52,710 nucleotides of DNA from Bacteroidota bacterium. GTDB taxonomy: Bacteria; Bacteroidota; Bacteroidia; Bacteroidales; UBA12077. Where the stretch lies: assembly GCA_020049295.1 (NCBI GenBank), contig JAIFLC010000159.1, positions 1 to 52,710 of the forward strand, read 5' to 3'. A model generated the notes under the pieces. The model was not told the origin of the DNA. It did not search any database and was given only the letters and a program-made list of their open reading frames with translations. The translations under genes were made by a program, and so were the position numbers. Shown one piece after another: positions 38,119-46,254 of the stretch; within the stretch, counting starts at the first letter, position 1, and every line of letters starts with the position of its first letter.

Positions 38119-38835
38119 ATGGCCTTAATCTTAAGTATTGAAACGTCTACAATTGTTTGTTCTGTTGCTTTAGCTAAAAATGGAGTAGTTGTTAGCAAGC
38201 GAGAAAATCATGATGAAAAATCGCACGCAAAGTCGCTTACTCTTTATATAGATGAGGTTTTGAATGAATCAAAAGTTGGCTTTAATCAAATAGATGCTAT
38301 AGCCGTAAGTAAGGGACCTGGATCTTATACAGGATTGCGCATTGGTGTTTCTGTGGGGAAAGGATTATGTTATGCACTTGGTAAACCATTGATTGCGATT
38401 AATACACTTCAATTGATGTGTTTTAGTGTAATTAATAAAATAATTAAAAAAGAGGTTTTTGTTGACGAATTTAATAAATCAACGTTGTTGCCAATGATTG
38501 ATGCAAGAAGAATGGAGGTTTATACTGGATTATATACCTCAGAAGGGGAAAAAATAAGAGAGGTAGCAGCGGAGATAATTAATAAGGAATCATTTGCTGA
38601 GCTATTGGAAAAAAACAAAATCGTATGTTTTGGAGATGGAGCTATAAAGGTTAATGAAATTATAAAACACAAAAATTTTACATATATTCCTGATATTTGC
38701 CCTCTTGCCGAGAATATGGCCGCTTTATCGGAAGAATCCTTTAAAATGAAAAATTTTGAAAATACGGCATACTTTGAGCCTTTCTATTTAAAGGATTTTG
38801 TTGCTACAATACCAAAGAAGAATATTTTTGGTTAG
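38119..38835 (+). CDS. tsaB: tRNA threonylcarbamoyladenosine biosynthesis protein TsaB
   Basis: A 238-residue member of the ASKHA fold that scaffolds TsaD in making the t6A base at tRNA position 37. The N-terminal ILSIETSTIVCSVALAKNG, the block AIAVSKGPGSYTGLRIGVSV and PMIDARRMEVYTGLY are typical of TsaB and separate it from TsaD, which has extra metal ligands. Length is normal. It lies 38 bases after the efflux adaptor and 42 bases before a DUF3108 gene; the run of genes to efp may be one transcript, with efp also having its own promoter. Confidence 0.93.
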   Translation: MALILSIETSTIVCSVALAKNGVVVSKRENHDEKSHAKSLTLYIDEVLNESKVGFNQIDAIAVSKGPGSYTGLRIGVSVGKGLCYALGKPLIAINTLQLMCFSVINKIIKKEVFVDEFNKSTLLPMIDARRMEVYTGLYTSEGEKIREVAAEIINKESFAELLEKNKIVCFGDGAIKVNEIIKHKNFTYIPDICPLAENMAALSEESFKMKNFENTAYFEPFYLKDFVATIPKKNIFG

Positions 38836-38849
38836 TATTTTGCATATGA

Positions 38850-38872
38850 TTTGTTTTAATTAGTAAAACAAA
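38850..38872 (+). repeat. Inverted repeat at the DUF3108 start
   Basis: TTTGTTTTA / TAAAACAAA, nine perfect pairs around a 5-base loop, ending 5 bases before the ATG at 38878. It could mask the ribosome-binding region or be an operator, but it is nearly all A/T and may be chance. Confidence 0.35.
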
Positions 38873-38877
38873 CAAAA

Positions 38878-39657
38878 ATGAATAGAAGTATTAAAATAGT
38901 TTCTCTTTTAATTATGCTTATAGGTTTTATTAAGCCTATTGGAAGTCAGAATTTAAATAATAAGGTGGCTTTTGTATCAGGAGAAAGCTTAAAATATGTA
39001 GCTCATTTTGGACTGATTAATGCAGGAACTGCCGCATTAATTGTTAAAGATTCGGTTTACCTCGGCAAAAAAGTTTTTCATGCAAAGGCATATGCACATA
39101 CTATAGGACTAGCAGATAAATTATACAAAGTTCGCGATGTTTACGAAAGCCTTTTTGACACAATTTCTGGACTACCGTATTTTTCTATTCGAAATATAAA
39201 AGAAGGAGGATATAAGTATTATAATGAAGTTCAGTTTTTTCACTCCGACAAGAAACTTATTAGCAAACGATCTGGAGAAAAAAGTGTACCCGAAAATATT
39301 CTTGATATGTTATCAGCCTTTTACTACATGCGTAATGCAGTATTTGATAAGGTTAAAAAGGTTGGTGATAGTGTTATACTCGACACCTATTTTGCTGACG
39401 AATTGTTCCCCTTAAAAATGAGATATGTAGGGGATGAAAAAGTTAAAACAAAACTTGGCAAATTTAATGCGATGAAATTTTCTCCCGTTGTTGAACCAGG
39501 CCGTGTTTTTGATTCTGAAGATGATGTTACAATATGGATATCAAAAGATAAGAATTATATTCCCTTACAAATAAGAATTGATCTAATAATCGGATCAGTA
39601 AAGTGTGATCTGATTGAATACAAGGGATTAAAGTATAATCTGGTTCAGATCGATTAA
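38878..39657 (+). CDS. Exported DUF3108 protein
   Basis: A 259-residue protein with a signal sequence (about residues 1-24, ending PIGSQN) and a DUF3108 domain over the rest: ESLKYVAHFGLINAGTAALIV near the start, SKRSGEKSVPENILDMLSAFYY in the middle and RIDLIIGSVKCDLIEYKGLK at the end. DUF3108 proteins are predicted periplasmic beta-rich proteins of unknown function, common in Bacteroidota. Nothing around it reveals its role. Confidence 0.82.
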   Translation: MNRSIKIVSLLIMLIGFIKPIGSQNLNNKVAFVSGESLKYVAHFGLINAGTAALIVKDSVYLGKKVFHAKAYAHTIGLADKLYKVRDVYESLFDTISGLPYFSIRNIKEGGYKYYNEVQFFHSDKKLISKRSGEKSVPENILDMLSAFYYMRNAVFDKVKKVGDSVILDTYFADELFPLKMRYVGDEKVKTKLGKFNAMKFSPVVEPGRVFDSEDDVTIWISKDKNYIPLQIRIDLIIGSVKCDLIEYKGLKYNLVQID

Positions 39658-39715
39658 AATAATACTTGCATCAATATAATGTTCAATAAATTTTAGTTAT
39701 TTTAATGATTTACAC

Positions 39716-39723
39716 TATTTTTG
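39716..39723 (+). promoter_or_regulatory. Candidate -7 box of efp
   Basis: TATTTTTG matches TAnnTTTG, 30 bases before the efp ATG at 39754. It overlaps the TTG at 39721, which supports the downstream start. Confidence 0.4.
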
Positions 39724-39753
39724 CATCCTAAAATTGTAAAACTTAATTTTTTT

Positions 39754-40320
39754 ATGGCAACAACTGCAGATTTTAAGAATGGATTGTGTATTGAATTTAA
39801 TAATGATTTGTATGCAATAGTTCAATTTCAACATGTAAAACCAGGAAAAGGAGGAGCTTTTGTACGAACAAAATTAAAAAACCTTAAAACAGGTAAGGTA
39901 ATTGAAAACACGTTCAATGCTGGAGTTAAAGTAAATGTACAACGAATTGAACGACGCCCTTATCAATTTCTATATACCGATGATATGGGGTATCATTTTA
40001 TGCATCTCGAAACCTACGAACAGGTATCATTTGAAAAAGAATTAATAAATGCACCCGATTTATTAAAGGAAGGACAAAGTGTTGAAGCTGTTTATCATGC
40101 AGACACTGAAACACCTCTGTATTGTGAATTACCTCCGTTTGTTGATTTAGAAGTTACTTATACAGAACCCGGTATAAAAGGGGATACCGCTTCGAGTAAT
40201 GCACTTAAACCAGCCAGGGTTGAGACAGGTGCATCAATTATGGTTCCCTTGTTTATTGTTACAGGCGAAAAAATAAAAGTTGATACCCGAGACAAATCAT
40301 ATAGCGAAAGAGTAAAATAA
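39754..40320 (+). CDS. efp: Elongation factor P
   Basis: A 188-residue elongation factor P that rescues ribosomes stalled at polyproline. Three beta-barrel domains: KOW-like N-terminal with the loop KPGKGGAF, whose K32 reaches the peptidyl-transferase centre; central EF-P domain ([20 protein letters not shown]); and C-terminal EF-P domain ([20 protein letters not shown]). The frame is open to a TTG at 39721, but that overlaps the promoter; the ATG at 39754 ([10 protein letters not shown]) matches family starts. No EpmA/EpmB or YmfI-type modification gene is adjacent; a deoxyhypusine-synthase homologue lies 1.4 kb away on the other strand but lacks the catalytic lysine. Confidence 0.95.
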   Translation: MATTADFKNGLCIEFNNDLYAIVQFQHVKPGKGGAFVRTKLKNLKTGKVIENTFNAGVKVNVQRIERRPYQFLYTDDMGYHFMHLETYEQVSFEKELINAPDLLKEGQSVEAVYHADTETPLYCELPPFVDLEVTYTEPGIKGDTASSNALKPARVETGASIMVPLFIVTGEKIKVDTRDKSYSERVK

Positions 40321-40383
40321 TATTTTCATTTCTATTGTATTTTTTATATATTTAGTCAGAATACAAAACTAAGTTTCTGAAAT

Positions 40384-41619
40384 ATGGACATCTCGAGCAA
40401 AGCATCAATAAACAGGTTAAAACTTTCAACGTTTAAGCTGAATACTTTGCTTGCTATTACTAAAGCAATTAATGCAAACCTTTCAACTGAAGACTTGCTT
40501 AAAAGCTATGAAAAGATTCTTACAGATGACTTAAATATTGGTAAAATACTGATTTTTAAGTTTGATAAAACCTGGCACCTTATTCTTAGCTCAGGATGCT
40601 CCAAGGATATAATTGACCAAATTAGTGTTGAAAAAGATCTGATTGAACACAAAGAAATCTCTTTCATAACAGCATCTCCAAATCCTTCATTACGGGTATT
40701 CGATAATATAATACCTGTGTTTAATAATAATTTACCGATTGCATTTGTTCTTATTGGAGATATTGAAGAAGAAAGTGAAGGAGTAAGTCCTACTATCAAA
40801 CATTTGCATTTTATTCAGACCCTTTCGAATATTATTATTGTAGCTATTGAAAATATTCGATTGTATAAAGAGTCGTTACGTCAGGAAGCTTTAAAAAAAG
40901 AGCTTGAGCTTGCCAAAAAGATGCAAGCCATGCTTATTCCTGAAAATGATCTGCTTCCCCATAATGATAAAATATTTGTATCAACTTTTTATCATCCGCA
41001 TCAGGAAGTAGGAGGAGATTATTACGATTTCATAAAGCTTAGCGATGATGAGTTTGGATTTTGTATTGCAGATGTTTCGGGTAAAGGAATTTCGGCAGCC
41101 ATTCTTATGTCAAACTTCCAGGCCAATTTACTTGCTCTTTTTACTTCCGACGCTACTCTTCCGGATGTACTTAATAAACTGAATGACCGGGTTATGGCTA
41201 GTGCAAAGGGAGAGAAGTTTATTACATTGTTTATAGGCAAGTATAGTTATAAAACAAATAAACTCGAATATGTTAATGCTGGGCATAATCAACCGATATT
41301 TTACAAAGTTAAGGATAAGGAGCTTGTTTTTTTAAGTGAAGGCTGCGTTGGAATGGGGATGCTTGATAAAATTCCAGGAATAACACAAGGATCTATTACT
41401 ATTGACCAACGATCAAAGCTTTTTTGTTATACAGATGGATTAGTAGAACTTACTGATGAAGATGGAGTTACTTTTGGTACTGAAGAAGTTGAGAAATGCC
41501 TAACCAACGATGATGAAATTGACCAGAATATTAATGCTATAGTAAAAAGTCAGAAAATTATGGAAGGCAGTATTGCCATTTTTGATGATATTTCAATAAT
41601 CGGAATAGAATTTTTATAA
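40384..41619 (+). CDS. GAF domain-PP2C (SpoIIE-type) serine/threonine phosphatase
   Basis: A 411-residue soluble phosphatase of the RsbU/SpoIIE type. A GAF-like sensor domain covers about residues 20-165, a short helical linker (ALKKELELAKKMQAMLIPE, the switch helix of these enzymes) 175-195, and the PP2C domain 205-410. Metal-binding aspartates are in VGGDYYDF, IADVSGKGISAAIL, YTDGLVELTDEDG and FDDISIIGIEF, so the enzyme looks active. Such proteins usually act on an anti-sigma-factor antagonist, but no such partner is in the window. Followed by a good bidirectional terminator. Confidence 0.92.
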   Translation: MDISSKASINRLKLSTFKLNTLLAITKAINANLSTEDLLKSYEKILTDDLNIGKILIFKFDKTWHLILSSGCSKDIIDQISVEKDLIEHKEISFITASPNPSLRVFDNIIPVFNNNLPIAFVLIGDIEEESEGVSPTIKHLHFIQTLSNIIIVAIENIRLYKESLRQEALKKELELAKKMQAMLIPENDLLPHNDKIFVSTFYHPHQEVGGDYYDFIKLSDDEFGFCIADVSGKGISAAILMSNFQANLLALFTSDATLPDVLNKLNDRVMASAKGEKFITLFIGKYSYKTNKLEYVNAGHNQPIFYKVKDKELVFLSEGCVGMGMLDKIPGITQGSITIDQRSKLFCYTDGLVELTDEDGVTFGTEEVEKCLTNDDEIDQNINAIVKSQKIMEGSIAIFDDISIIGIEFL

Positions 41620-41626
41620 CAGAATA

Positions 41627-41654
41627 AAAAAAGACCCTGCACAGGGTCTTTTTT
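41627..41654. terminator. Bidirectional terminator
   Basis: Stem AAAAAAGACCCT / AGGGTCTTTTTT with a 4-base loop, flanked by A and T runs. It lies between the convergent phosphatase gene (stop 41619) and polyamine operon (stop 41674) and serves both. Confidence 0.9.
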
Positions 41655-41673
41655 ATGATCTGCCTTTTTTAGA

Positions 41674-42648
41674 TTACCAATTTAACAACCACGCAAAAAT
41701 TAACGGAGCAACAATAGTGGCATCTGATTCAACAATATATTTTGGAGTATTTATATCCAACTTTCCCCAGGTAATTTTTTCGTTTGGTACTGCTCCTGAA
41801 TACGAACCGTAACTTGTTGTAGAATCTGATATTTGGCAAAAATAACTCCAGAAAGGAATGTTGTGCATTTCCATATCCTGATAAAGCATCGGTACAACAC
41901 AGATGGGAAAATCACCGGAAATACCACCTCCAATTTGGAAAAATCCAACACCTTTACCTCCTGAATTTTTAATATACCAATCGGCAAGCGTTGTCATATA
42001 TTCAATACCCGATTTCATGGTCGATGGCTTCAAATCACCTTTAATGCAATATGATGCAAAAATATTACCCATGGTACTATCTTCCCATCCCGGAACAATT
42101 ATTGGCAGGTTTTTTTCTGCTGCAGCTATCATCCATGAGTTTTTTCGATCTATTTCATAGTATTGTTCTAAAACTCCTGAAAGAATCATTTTGTACATAT
42201 ATTCATGAGGAAGATAACGTTCTCCTTTTTCATCTGCCTCTTTCCATAATTTATAAATATGTTTTTGTAATCTACGGAAAGCTTCTTCTTCTGGTATACA
42301 TGTATCAGTAACTCTGTTTAATCCCTTTTCTAATAAATCCCATTCATCTTGAGGAGTGAGATCTCGATAATGAGGTACTCTTTTGTAATGTGAGTGTGCA
42401 ACAAGATTCATTAAATCTTCTTCAAGATTTGCACCTGTACATGAAATAATTTGTACTTTATCTTGACGGATCATCTCTGCAAGACTTTTTCCTAATTCTG
42501 CTGTACTCATAGCTCCAGCAAGAGTAATCATCATTTTGCCACCTTCGGCAAGGTGTTTTTCATATCCTTTGGCTGCATCTTTTAATGCTGCAGCATTAAA
42601 ATGCAAATAATGATCTTCGATAAACTGTGATATCGTATTTCTTTTCAT
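41674..42648 (-). CDS. Deoxyhypusine synthase-like protein lacking the catalytic lysine
   Basis: A 324-residue protein of the deoxyhypusine synthase family, NAD-dependent enzymes that transfer the aminobutyl group of spermidine to a lysine of eIF5A or to putrescine. Family blocks are ITLAGAMSTAELG, ISCTGANLEEDLM, PIIVPGWEDSTMG, and YSGAVPNEKITWGKLD near the C-terminus. In human DHS the loop GGGVVKHH carries Lys329, which forms the imine intermediate. Here the matching loop is GGGISGDF: Lys becomes G245 and His becomes D246. It should therefore not make deoxyhypusine by the known route. It is the third gene of a speA-speB operon, 17 bases after speB, so a role in polyamine conversion is likely. 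Family call firm; reaction unknown. Confidence 0.87.
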   Translation of the reverse strand: MKRNTISQFIEDHYLHFNAAALKDAAKGYEKHLAEGGKMMITLAGAMSTAELGKSLAEMIRQDKVQIISCTGANLEEDLMNLVAHSHYKRVPHYRDLTPQDEWDLLEKGLNRVTDTCIPEEEAFRRLQKHIYKLWKEADEKGERYLPHEYMYKMILSGVLEQYYEIDRKNSWMIAAAEKNLPIIVPGWEDSTMGNIFASYCIKGDLKPSTMKSGIEYMTTLADWYIKNSGGKGVGFFQIGGGISGDFPICVVPMLYQDMEMHNIPFWSYFCQISDSTTSYGSYSGAVPNEKITWGKLDINTPKYIVESDATIVAPLIFAWLLNW

Positions 42649-42665
42649 TTTTAAAACAAGTTAAA

Positions 42666-43514
42666 TTATGTTGATTTTTTAAAAACGTAACTAAGTATTT
42701 TGTAATATAGTTTTGCGGCAAGATAATCAGGAGCCTTGTTTGATTTATTCGGACATAACTCCATAATGTCAAATCCAACAACATTTTTATGTTGCACTAC
42801 CAATCTTATAAAATCTATAATTTGAAACCAATTCAACCCACCAGGCTCAGGTGTTCCTGTTGATGGCATAATAGCTGAATCAAAAGCATCAAGGTCAATT
42901 GTAATAAAAACATTGTCGGTGATTTTGCCTAGAGCATCATTCATCCAATTTGGATTTGCATGTATCTGATGTGAAAAAAAACAATTTTCTTTTTTCATGT
43001 ATTGTTTTTCTTCCACATCCATGCTTCGAATACCAATCTGAACAAGGTTTGTAGTAATCTGAGCTTCATGAACAGCACAAGCGTGGTTACAGGCAGATTC
43101 TTCGTATTCTTTTCGTAAATCTGCATGAGCATCAAACTGAAGAACTGTAAGATTGTCGAATTTTTCCCTAAAAGCTCTTATTGATCCAATACTTACGGAG
43201 TGCTCCCCTCCAAAAAGAGTAACAAATTTTCCTTTGTTTAAATAGTTTAAAGCAGTTTTATACACTTCTTCGACCATCTTTTCGGGCGATGAATTTTCGG
43301 TTACCGGATCAGCTAAAAAGACGCCCTTTTTATATACTTCATAATCTGTCTCGATATCGTATAATTCCATATTTGCTGAAGCGTCTAAAAAGGCATCGGG
43401 TCCTTTGTCGGATCCTTTTACCCATGTGCTTGTACCATCATATGGAACAGGAATCAACACAATTTTTGCTGAATCAAGAATTGAATATTTCTCTGGTATT
43501 CCTGCGTATGTCAT
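42666..43514 (-). CDS. speB: Agmatinase (ureohydrolase family)
   Basis: A 282-residue ureohydrolase predicted to split agmatine to putrescine and urea. The two-manganese site is complete: H105 in GGEHSVS, D128, H130 and D132 in FDAHADLR, and D207/D209 in TIDLDAFDS. The first block is GGEHS rather than GGDHS, seen in other agmatinases too. Agmatinase rather than arginase is chosen because the preceding gene is arginine decarboxylase, which makes agmatine. It lies 19 bases after speA. Confidence 0.93.
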   Translation of the reverse strand: MTYAGIPEKYSILDSAKIVLIPVPYDGTSTWVKGSDKGPDAFLDASANMELYDIETDYEVYKKGVFLADPVTENSSPEKMVEEVYKTALNYLNKGKFVTLFGGEHSVSIGSIRAFREKFDNLTVLQFDAHADLRKEYEESACNHACAVHEAQITTNLVQIGIRSMDVEEKQYMKKENCFFSHQIHANPNWMNDALGKITDNVFITIDLDAFDSAIMPSTGTPEPGGLNWFQIIDFIRLVVQHKNVVGFDIMELCPNKSNKAPDYLAAKLYYKILSYVFKKST

Positions 43515-43533
43515 TTGAAAAAATTGATAATAT

Positions 43534-44925
43534 TTAATAACCCAAAATCTGAAGCATATCTAAAGGAGTTTGCTCATCGGAGAATAAGCTATAGGTAAAC
43601 TTCCCTTTTTTATCTTTATCAATGATAATTTGTTTTGGAAAAGGTATCAGGCAATGCTGAAGACCGCCAAAACCACCAAGTGAATCCTGATAAGCTCCTG
43701 TATTAAAAAATCCAATATAGAGTGTTTCGCCTGATGATACTTTTGGAAGATAGATAGCATTACTATGCTGTTCAGAGTTATAGTAGTCATCGCTATCGCA
43801 GGTTAAGCCACCTAAGAAAACACGTTCGTAAGTATTGTTCCATTTGTTTATTGGCAACATAATAAACCGTTTATTTATTGCCCAGCTATCGGGAAGGGTG
43901 GTCATAAATGAGCTGTCAATCATATTCCAGACCTCTCTGTCGTTTTGTTTTTTCTGACCTAATACAGAATAAATTAAACCTCCGCACTCGCCAACAGTAA
44001 ACGATCCAAACTCAGTAAAAATATTAGGTTCTTTAAGATTATTCGCTTCACAGAAAATTTTTATTTGCGAAACGATTTCTTCAATCATGTATTCGTAATC
44101 ATAATCAAACGCAAGATTGTTTTTAATTGGAAATCCACCACCAATATTTAACGAATCAAGCTCGGGACAAACCTTTTTAAGCTCACCATAAACATTCAAA
44201 CATTTTCCAAGTTCACTCCAGTAATATGAATTGTCTTTTATCCCTGTGTTAATAAAGAAGTGGAGCATTTTTAGCTTGATATTAGGATTTTCACGGATTT
44301 TCTTCTTATAAAAAGGAACAATATCTTTATATCCAATACCGAGTCTTGATGTATAAAACTCAAACTTAGGTTCTTCTTCAGAGGCAATACGTATTCCAAC
44401 CTGAAATGGAACTTCAACTTTTTCTTCGAAAAGATTTATTTCGTTTATATTATCAATTACAGGAACTGTATTTTTAAATCCATTATTGATTAATCGGGCA
44501 ATGTTATCTATATATGCTTCACGCTTAAATCCGTTACAAATTATATAGGTTGATTTGTCAATTTTTTTATCTTCAAATAGTTTTTCAACAATATTAATAT
44601 CAAATGCCGATGAGGTTTCAATATGAATATCGTTTTTTAAAGCCTCGTGCAACACATGTTTAAAATGCGAGCTTTTAGTACAGTAACAATAGAAATAATC
44701 GCTTTTATAGTCGACCTTTTCCATGGCATTAGTGAACCATTTTTTGGCTCTTTTTATTTGATTTGAAATTTGCGGTAAATAGGTAAACTTAAGAGGTGTT
44801 CCGAACTGTTCAATTACATCCATTAAAGGAATCTTGTGGAAAAGGAGATTGTCATCATCCAACTCAAACTCTTTCTGAGGAAAGTCAAAGGTTTGCTCAA
44901 TGAGGTCAGCGTATTTAATTTTCAT
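43534..44925 (-). CDS. speA: Arginine decarboxylase (short Bacteroidota form)
   Basis: A 463-residue PLP enzyme of fold type III (alanine-racemase-like barrel) that turns arginine into agmatine. The PLP lysine is K84 in YCYCTKSSHFKH. The phosphate and substrate side is marked by SLNIGGGFPIKN and EFGSFTVGECGG, and the partner-subunit cysteine/aspartate by GLTCDSDDYYN. The close match in length and blocks to short arginine decarboxylases of Bacteroidota, rather than the long 630-residue SpeA, supports the call. First gene of the polyamine operon; no clear promoter box found in the 157 bases upstream. Confidence 0.9.
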   Translation of the reverse strand: MKIKYADLIEQTFDFPQKEFELDDDNLLFHKIPLMDVIEQFGTPLKFTYLPQISNQIKRAKKWFTNAMEKVDYKSDYFYCYCTKSSHFKHVLHEALKNDIHIETSSAFDINIVEKLFEDKKIDKSTYIICNGFKREAYIDNIARLINNGFKNTVPVIDNINEINLFEEKVEVPFQVGIRIASEEEPKFEFYTSRLGIGYKDIVPFYKKKIRENPNIKLKMLHFFINTGIKDNSYYWSELGKCLNVYGELKKVCPELDSLNIGGGFPIKNNLAFDYDYEYMIEEIVSQIKIFCEANNLKEPNIFTEFGSFTVGECGGLIYSVLGQKKQNDREVWNMIDSSFMTTLPDSWAINKRFIMLPINKWNNTYERVFLGGLTCDSDDYYNSEQHSNAIYLPKVSSGETLYIGFFNTGAYQDSLGGFGGLQHCLIPFPKQIIIDKDKKGKFTYSLFSDEQTPLDMLQILGY

Positions 44926-45036
44926 TCATAAAAAGTATAATCGATTAATAAAGCGCAAATTAAAGAAAAATAGTTTATAAAATCCGCAAAAATAAAATTA
45001 AAATAAAAAATCAACATTGTCCAATAAATGAAACAA

Positions 45037-45061
45037 CAAAAGCCACAAATAAGTGGCTTTA
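45037..45061 (-). terminator. Terminator of the HU-SPOR gene
   Basis: Stem AAAGCCAC / GTGGCTTT with a 6-base loop, followed on the minus strand by TGTTGTTTC. It begins 22 bases after the stop at 45083 of the SPOR frame, which supports the view that the original gene reached that stop. Confidence 0.7.
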
Positions 45062-45082
45062 TGTATTAATTTGAAATGTCTG

Positions 45083-45313
45083 TTAGTAATACAAAATCCA
45101 GGCAGTGAGACCTTTTTCGCGGGTTATTACCCTATATTCTGCAAGGGCTTGCGTTTTATCTGTAAAAGAATTATAACTTACAGCATACATTCCATTTCGT
45201 TCTGCAAGTCTCTCTGCAGGGAATCCTTTCTCTTGCAATGATTTTAAGTATGTATCTGCATATGTTGCATTTTTAAAACTTCCAGCAACAATATAATACT
45301 TCTTTTGCGAATC
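45083..45313 (-). pseudogene. SPOR domain orphaned by a frameshift
   Basis: 76 codons in the +1-shifted frame relative to the gene above encode an intact SPOR domain: DSQKKYYIVAGSFKNATYAD, KSLQEKGFPAERLAERNGMY, and the closing REKGLTAWILYY before TAA. SPOR domains bind denuded glycan strands at division septa. A single added G in the plus-strand run GGG at 45315-45317 would join it to the 5' gene. Confidence 0.8.
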
Positions 45314-46125
45314 AGGGTCGATTCTTCAACCGGTTTTGTAGTAACAACTTTTTCAATCTTAATTTCTTGCTTTTTCTCTTTTTTAATGATTTTATTTATG
45401 GTATCAAAGTTTAATAAAGCCCATATAAATATTGCAGCTAAGGGTAATCCGATGGCAATTGACCAAACCAATCCCTTATTTACAGTTGTTTCTTTCTTTG
45501 GTTGAGTATGCTTTATTTCTGGTTTTGTAATTGTAATAGGAGTTTTTTGTTCGGGTTTGATGATGGGTTTTTCTTCCACTTTTATTTCTGGTTTGATAGG
45601 TTCGAGGTCTGGTTTCGTATCAACAACTAAAATTTTTTCTGTTGCTTTTGTAGTCTTTGTTTTAACAGTTGCTTTTTTAGCAGGTTCTTTAACTGTTTTT
45701 GATGTTGGCTTTTTAGGTTCTTTTTTCATTGTTTCTTCAGCTTTCTCTTCTTTGGGTTCTTTCACTTCTAGTTCTTTTGAAACAGGAGTAAAAACAACTT
45801 TACCTTGTTTATCCATGGTAAATTGCCCAAAATTATTAATATCAAAAACAGAATCATTATTTAGTTTAATTTTAACTTCTTCGATAAAATTTCTAATTTT
45901 TCCTGCCGCCTGATCTTTTGTTATTCCTTCTTTTTTAATAATAAATCTTTCTAAAAGCTCATCATTAAATTTTAAAAATGGGCTAAAATAAACATCATTT
46001 AGCTTTTCTTCAAGCTTATTGGAATCTTTACCTTTTGATGTAGCTCTAACTAAAAAGGCACCGTAATTAGGTATAATAACCCGATTATTGGTGGCCAAAA
46101 GCTCTTGAATATAATTTGTTACCAT
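45244..46125 (-). CDS. HU-CCDC81-type protein with membrane anchor (SPOR domain lost by frameshift)
   Basis: Two N-terminal HU-like modules (about residues 1-60, NYIQELLATNNRVIIPNYGA; and 65-115, ITKDQAAGKIRNFIEEVKIK) of the prokaryotic CCDC81 type, a lysine/proline-rich linker (115-215), one membrane helix (about 218-240, GLVWSIAIGLPLAAIFIWAL) and a short periplasmic tail. As read, the protein ends IRKRSIILLLEVLKMQHMQI, which is out-of-frame sequence after about residue 270. The original protein would continue TPDSQKKYYIVAGSF and so on, giving a cell-wall-binding SPOR domain outside and HU modules inside. It may link the chromosome or cytoplasm to the division septum. The one-base loss is either real or a sequencing error. 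Confidence 0.82.
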   Translation of the reverse strand: MVTNYIQELLATNNRVIIPNYGAFLVRATSKGKDSNKLEEKLNDVYFSPFLKFNDELLERFIIKKEGITKDQAAGKIRNFIEEVKIKLNNDSVFDINNFGQFTMDKQGKVVFTPVSKELEVKEPKEEKAEETMKKEPKKPTSKTVKEPAKKATVKTKTTKATEKILVVDTKPDLEPIKPEIKVEEKPIIKPEQKTPITITKPEIKHTQPKKETTVNKGLVWSIAIGLPLAAIFIWALLNFDTINKIIKKEKKQEIKIEKVVTTKPVEESTLIRKRSIILLLEVLKMQHMQIHT

Positions 46126-46197
46126 ATTAGGATAAATTTTGGGTTAACAAAATGATTGTATAAATGTAAGAAATTTAAAATAAATATGATACAAATT

Positions 46198-46229
46198 TTA
46201 TATACACCTTGATAAAATCGGGTATATAA
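46198..46229. repeat. AT-rich inverted repeat in the gap before the hybrid kinase end
   Basis: TTATATAC (46198-46205) and GTATATAA (46222-46229), 8 perfect pairs over a 16-base spacer. It may be an operator for the HU-SPOR gene or part of a weak terminator for the kinase. Chance is possible in such AT-rich sequence. Confidence 0.3.
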
Positions 46230-46254
46230 GCTGCAAATTTATTTAAATAACCGG

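Noticed and set aside
45557-45913. Plus-strand frame of 118 codons opposite the HU-SPOR gene
   Set aside because: Antisense of the lysine/proline-rich linker; composition is an artefact of that linker.
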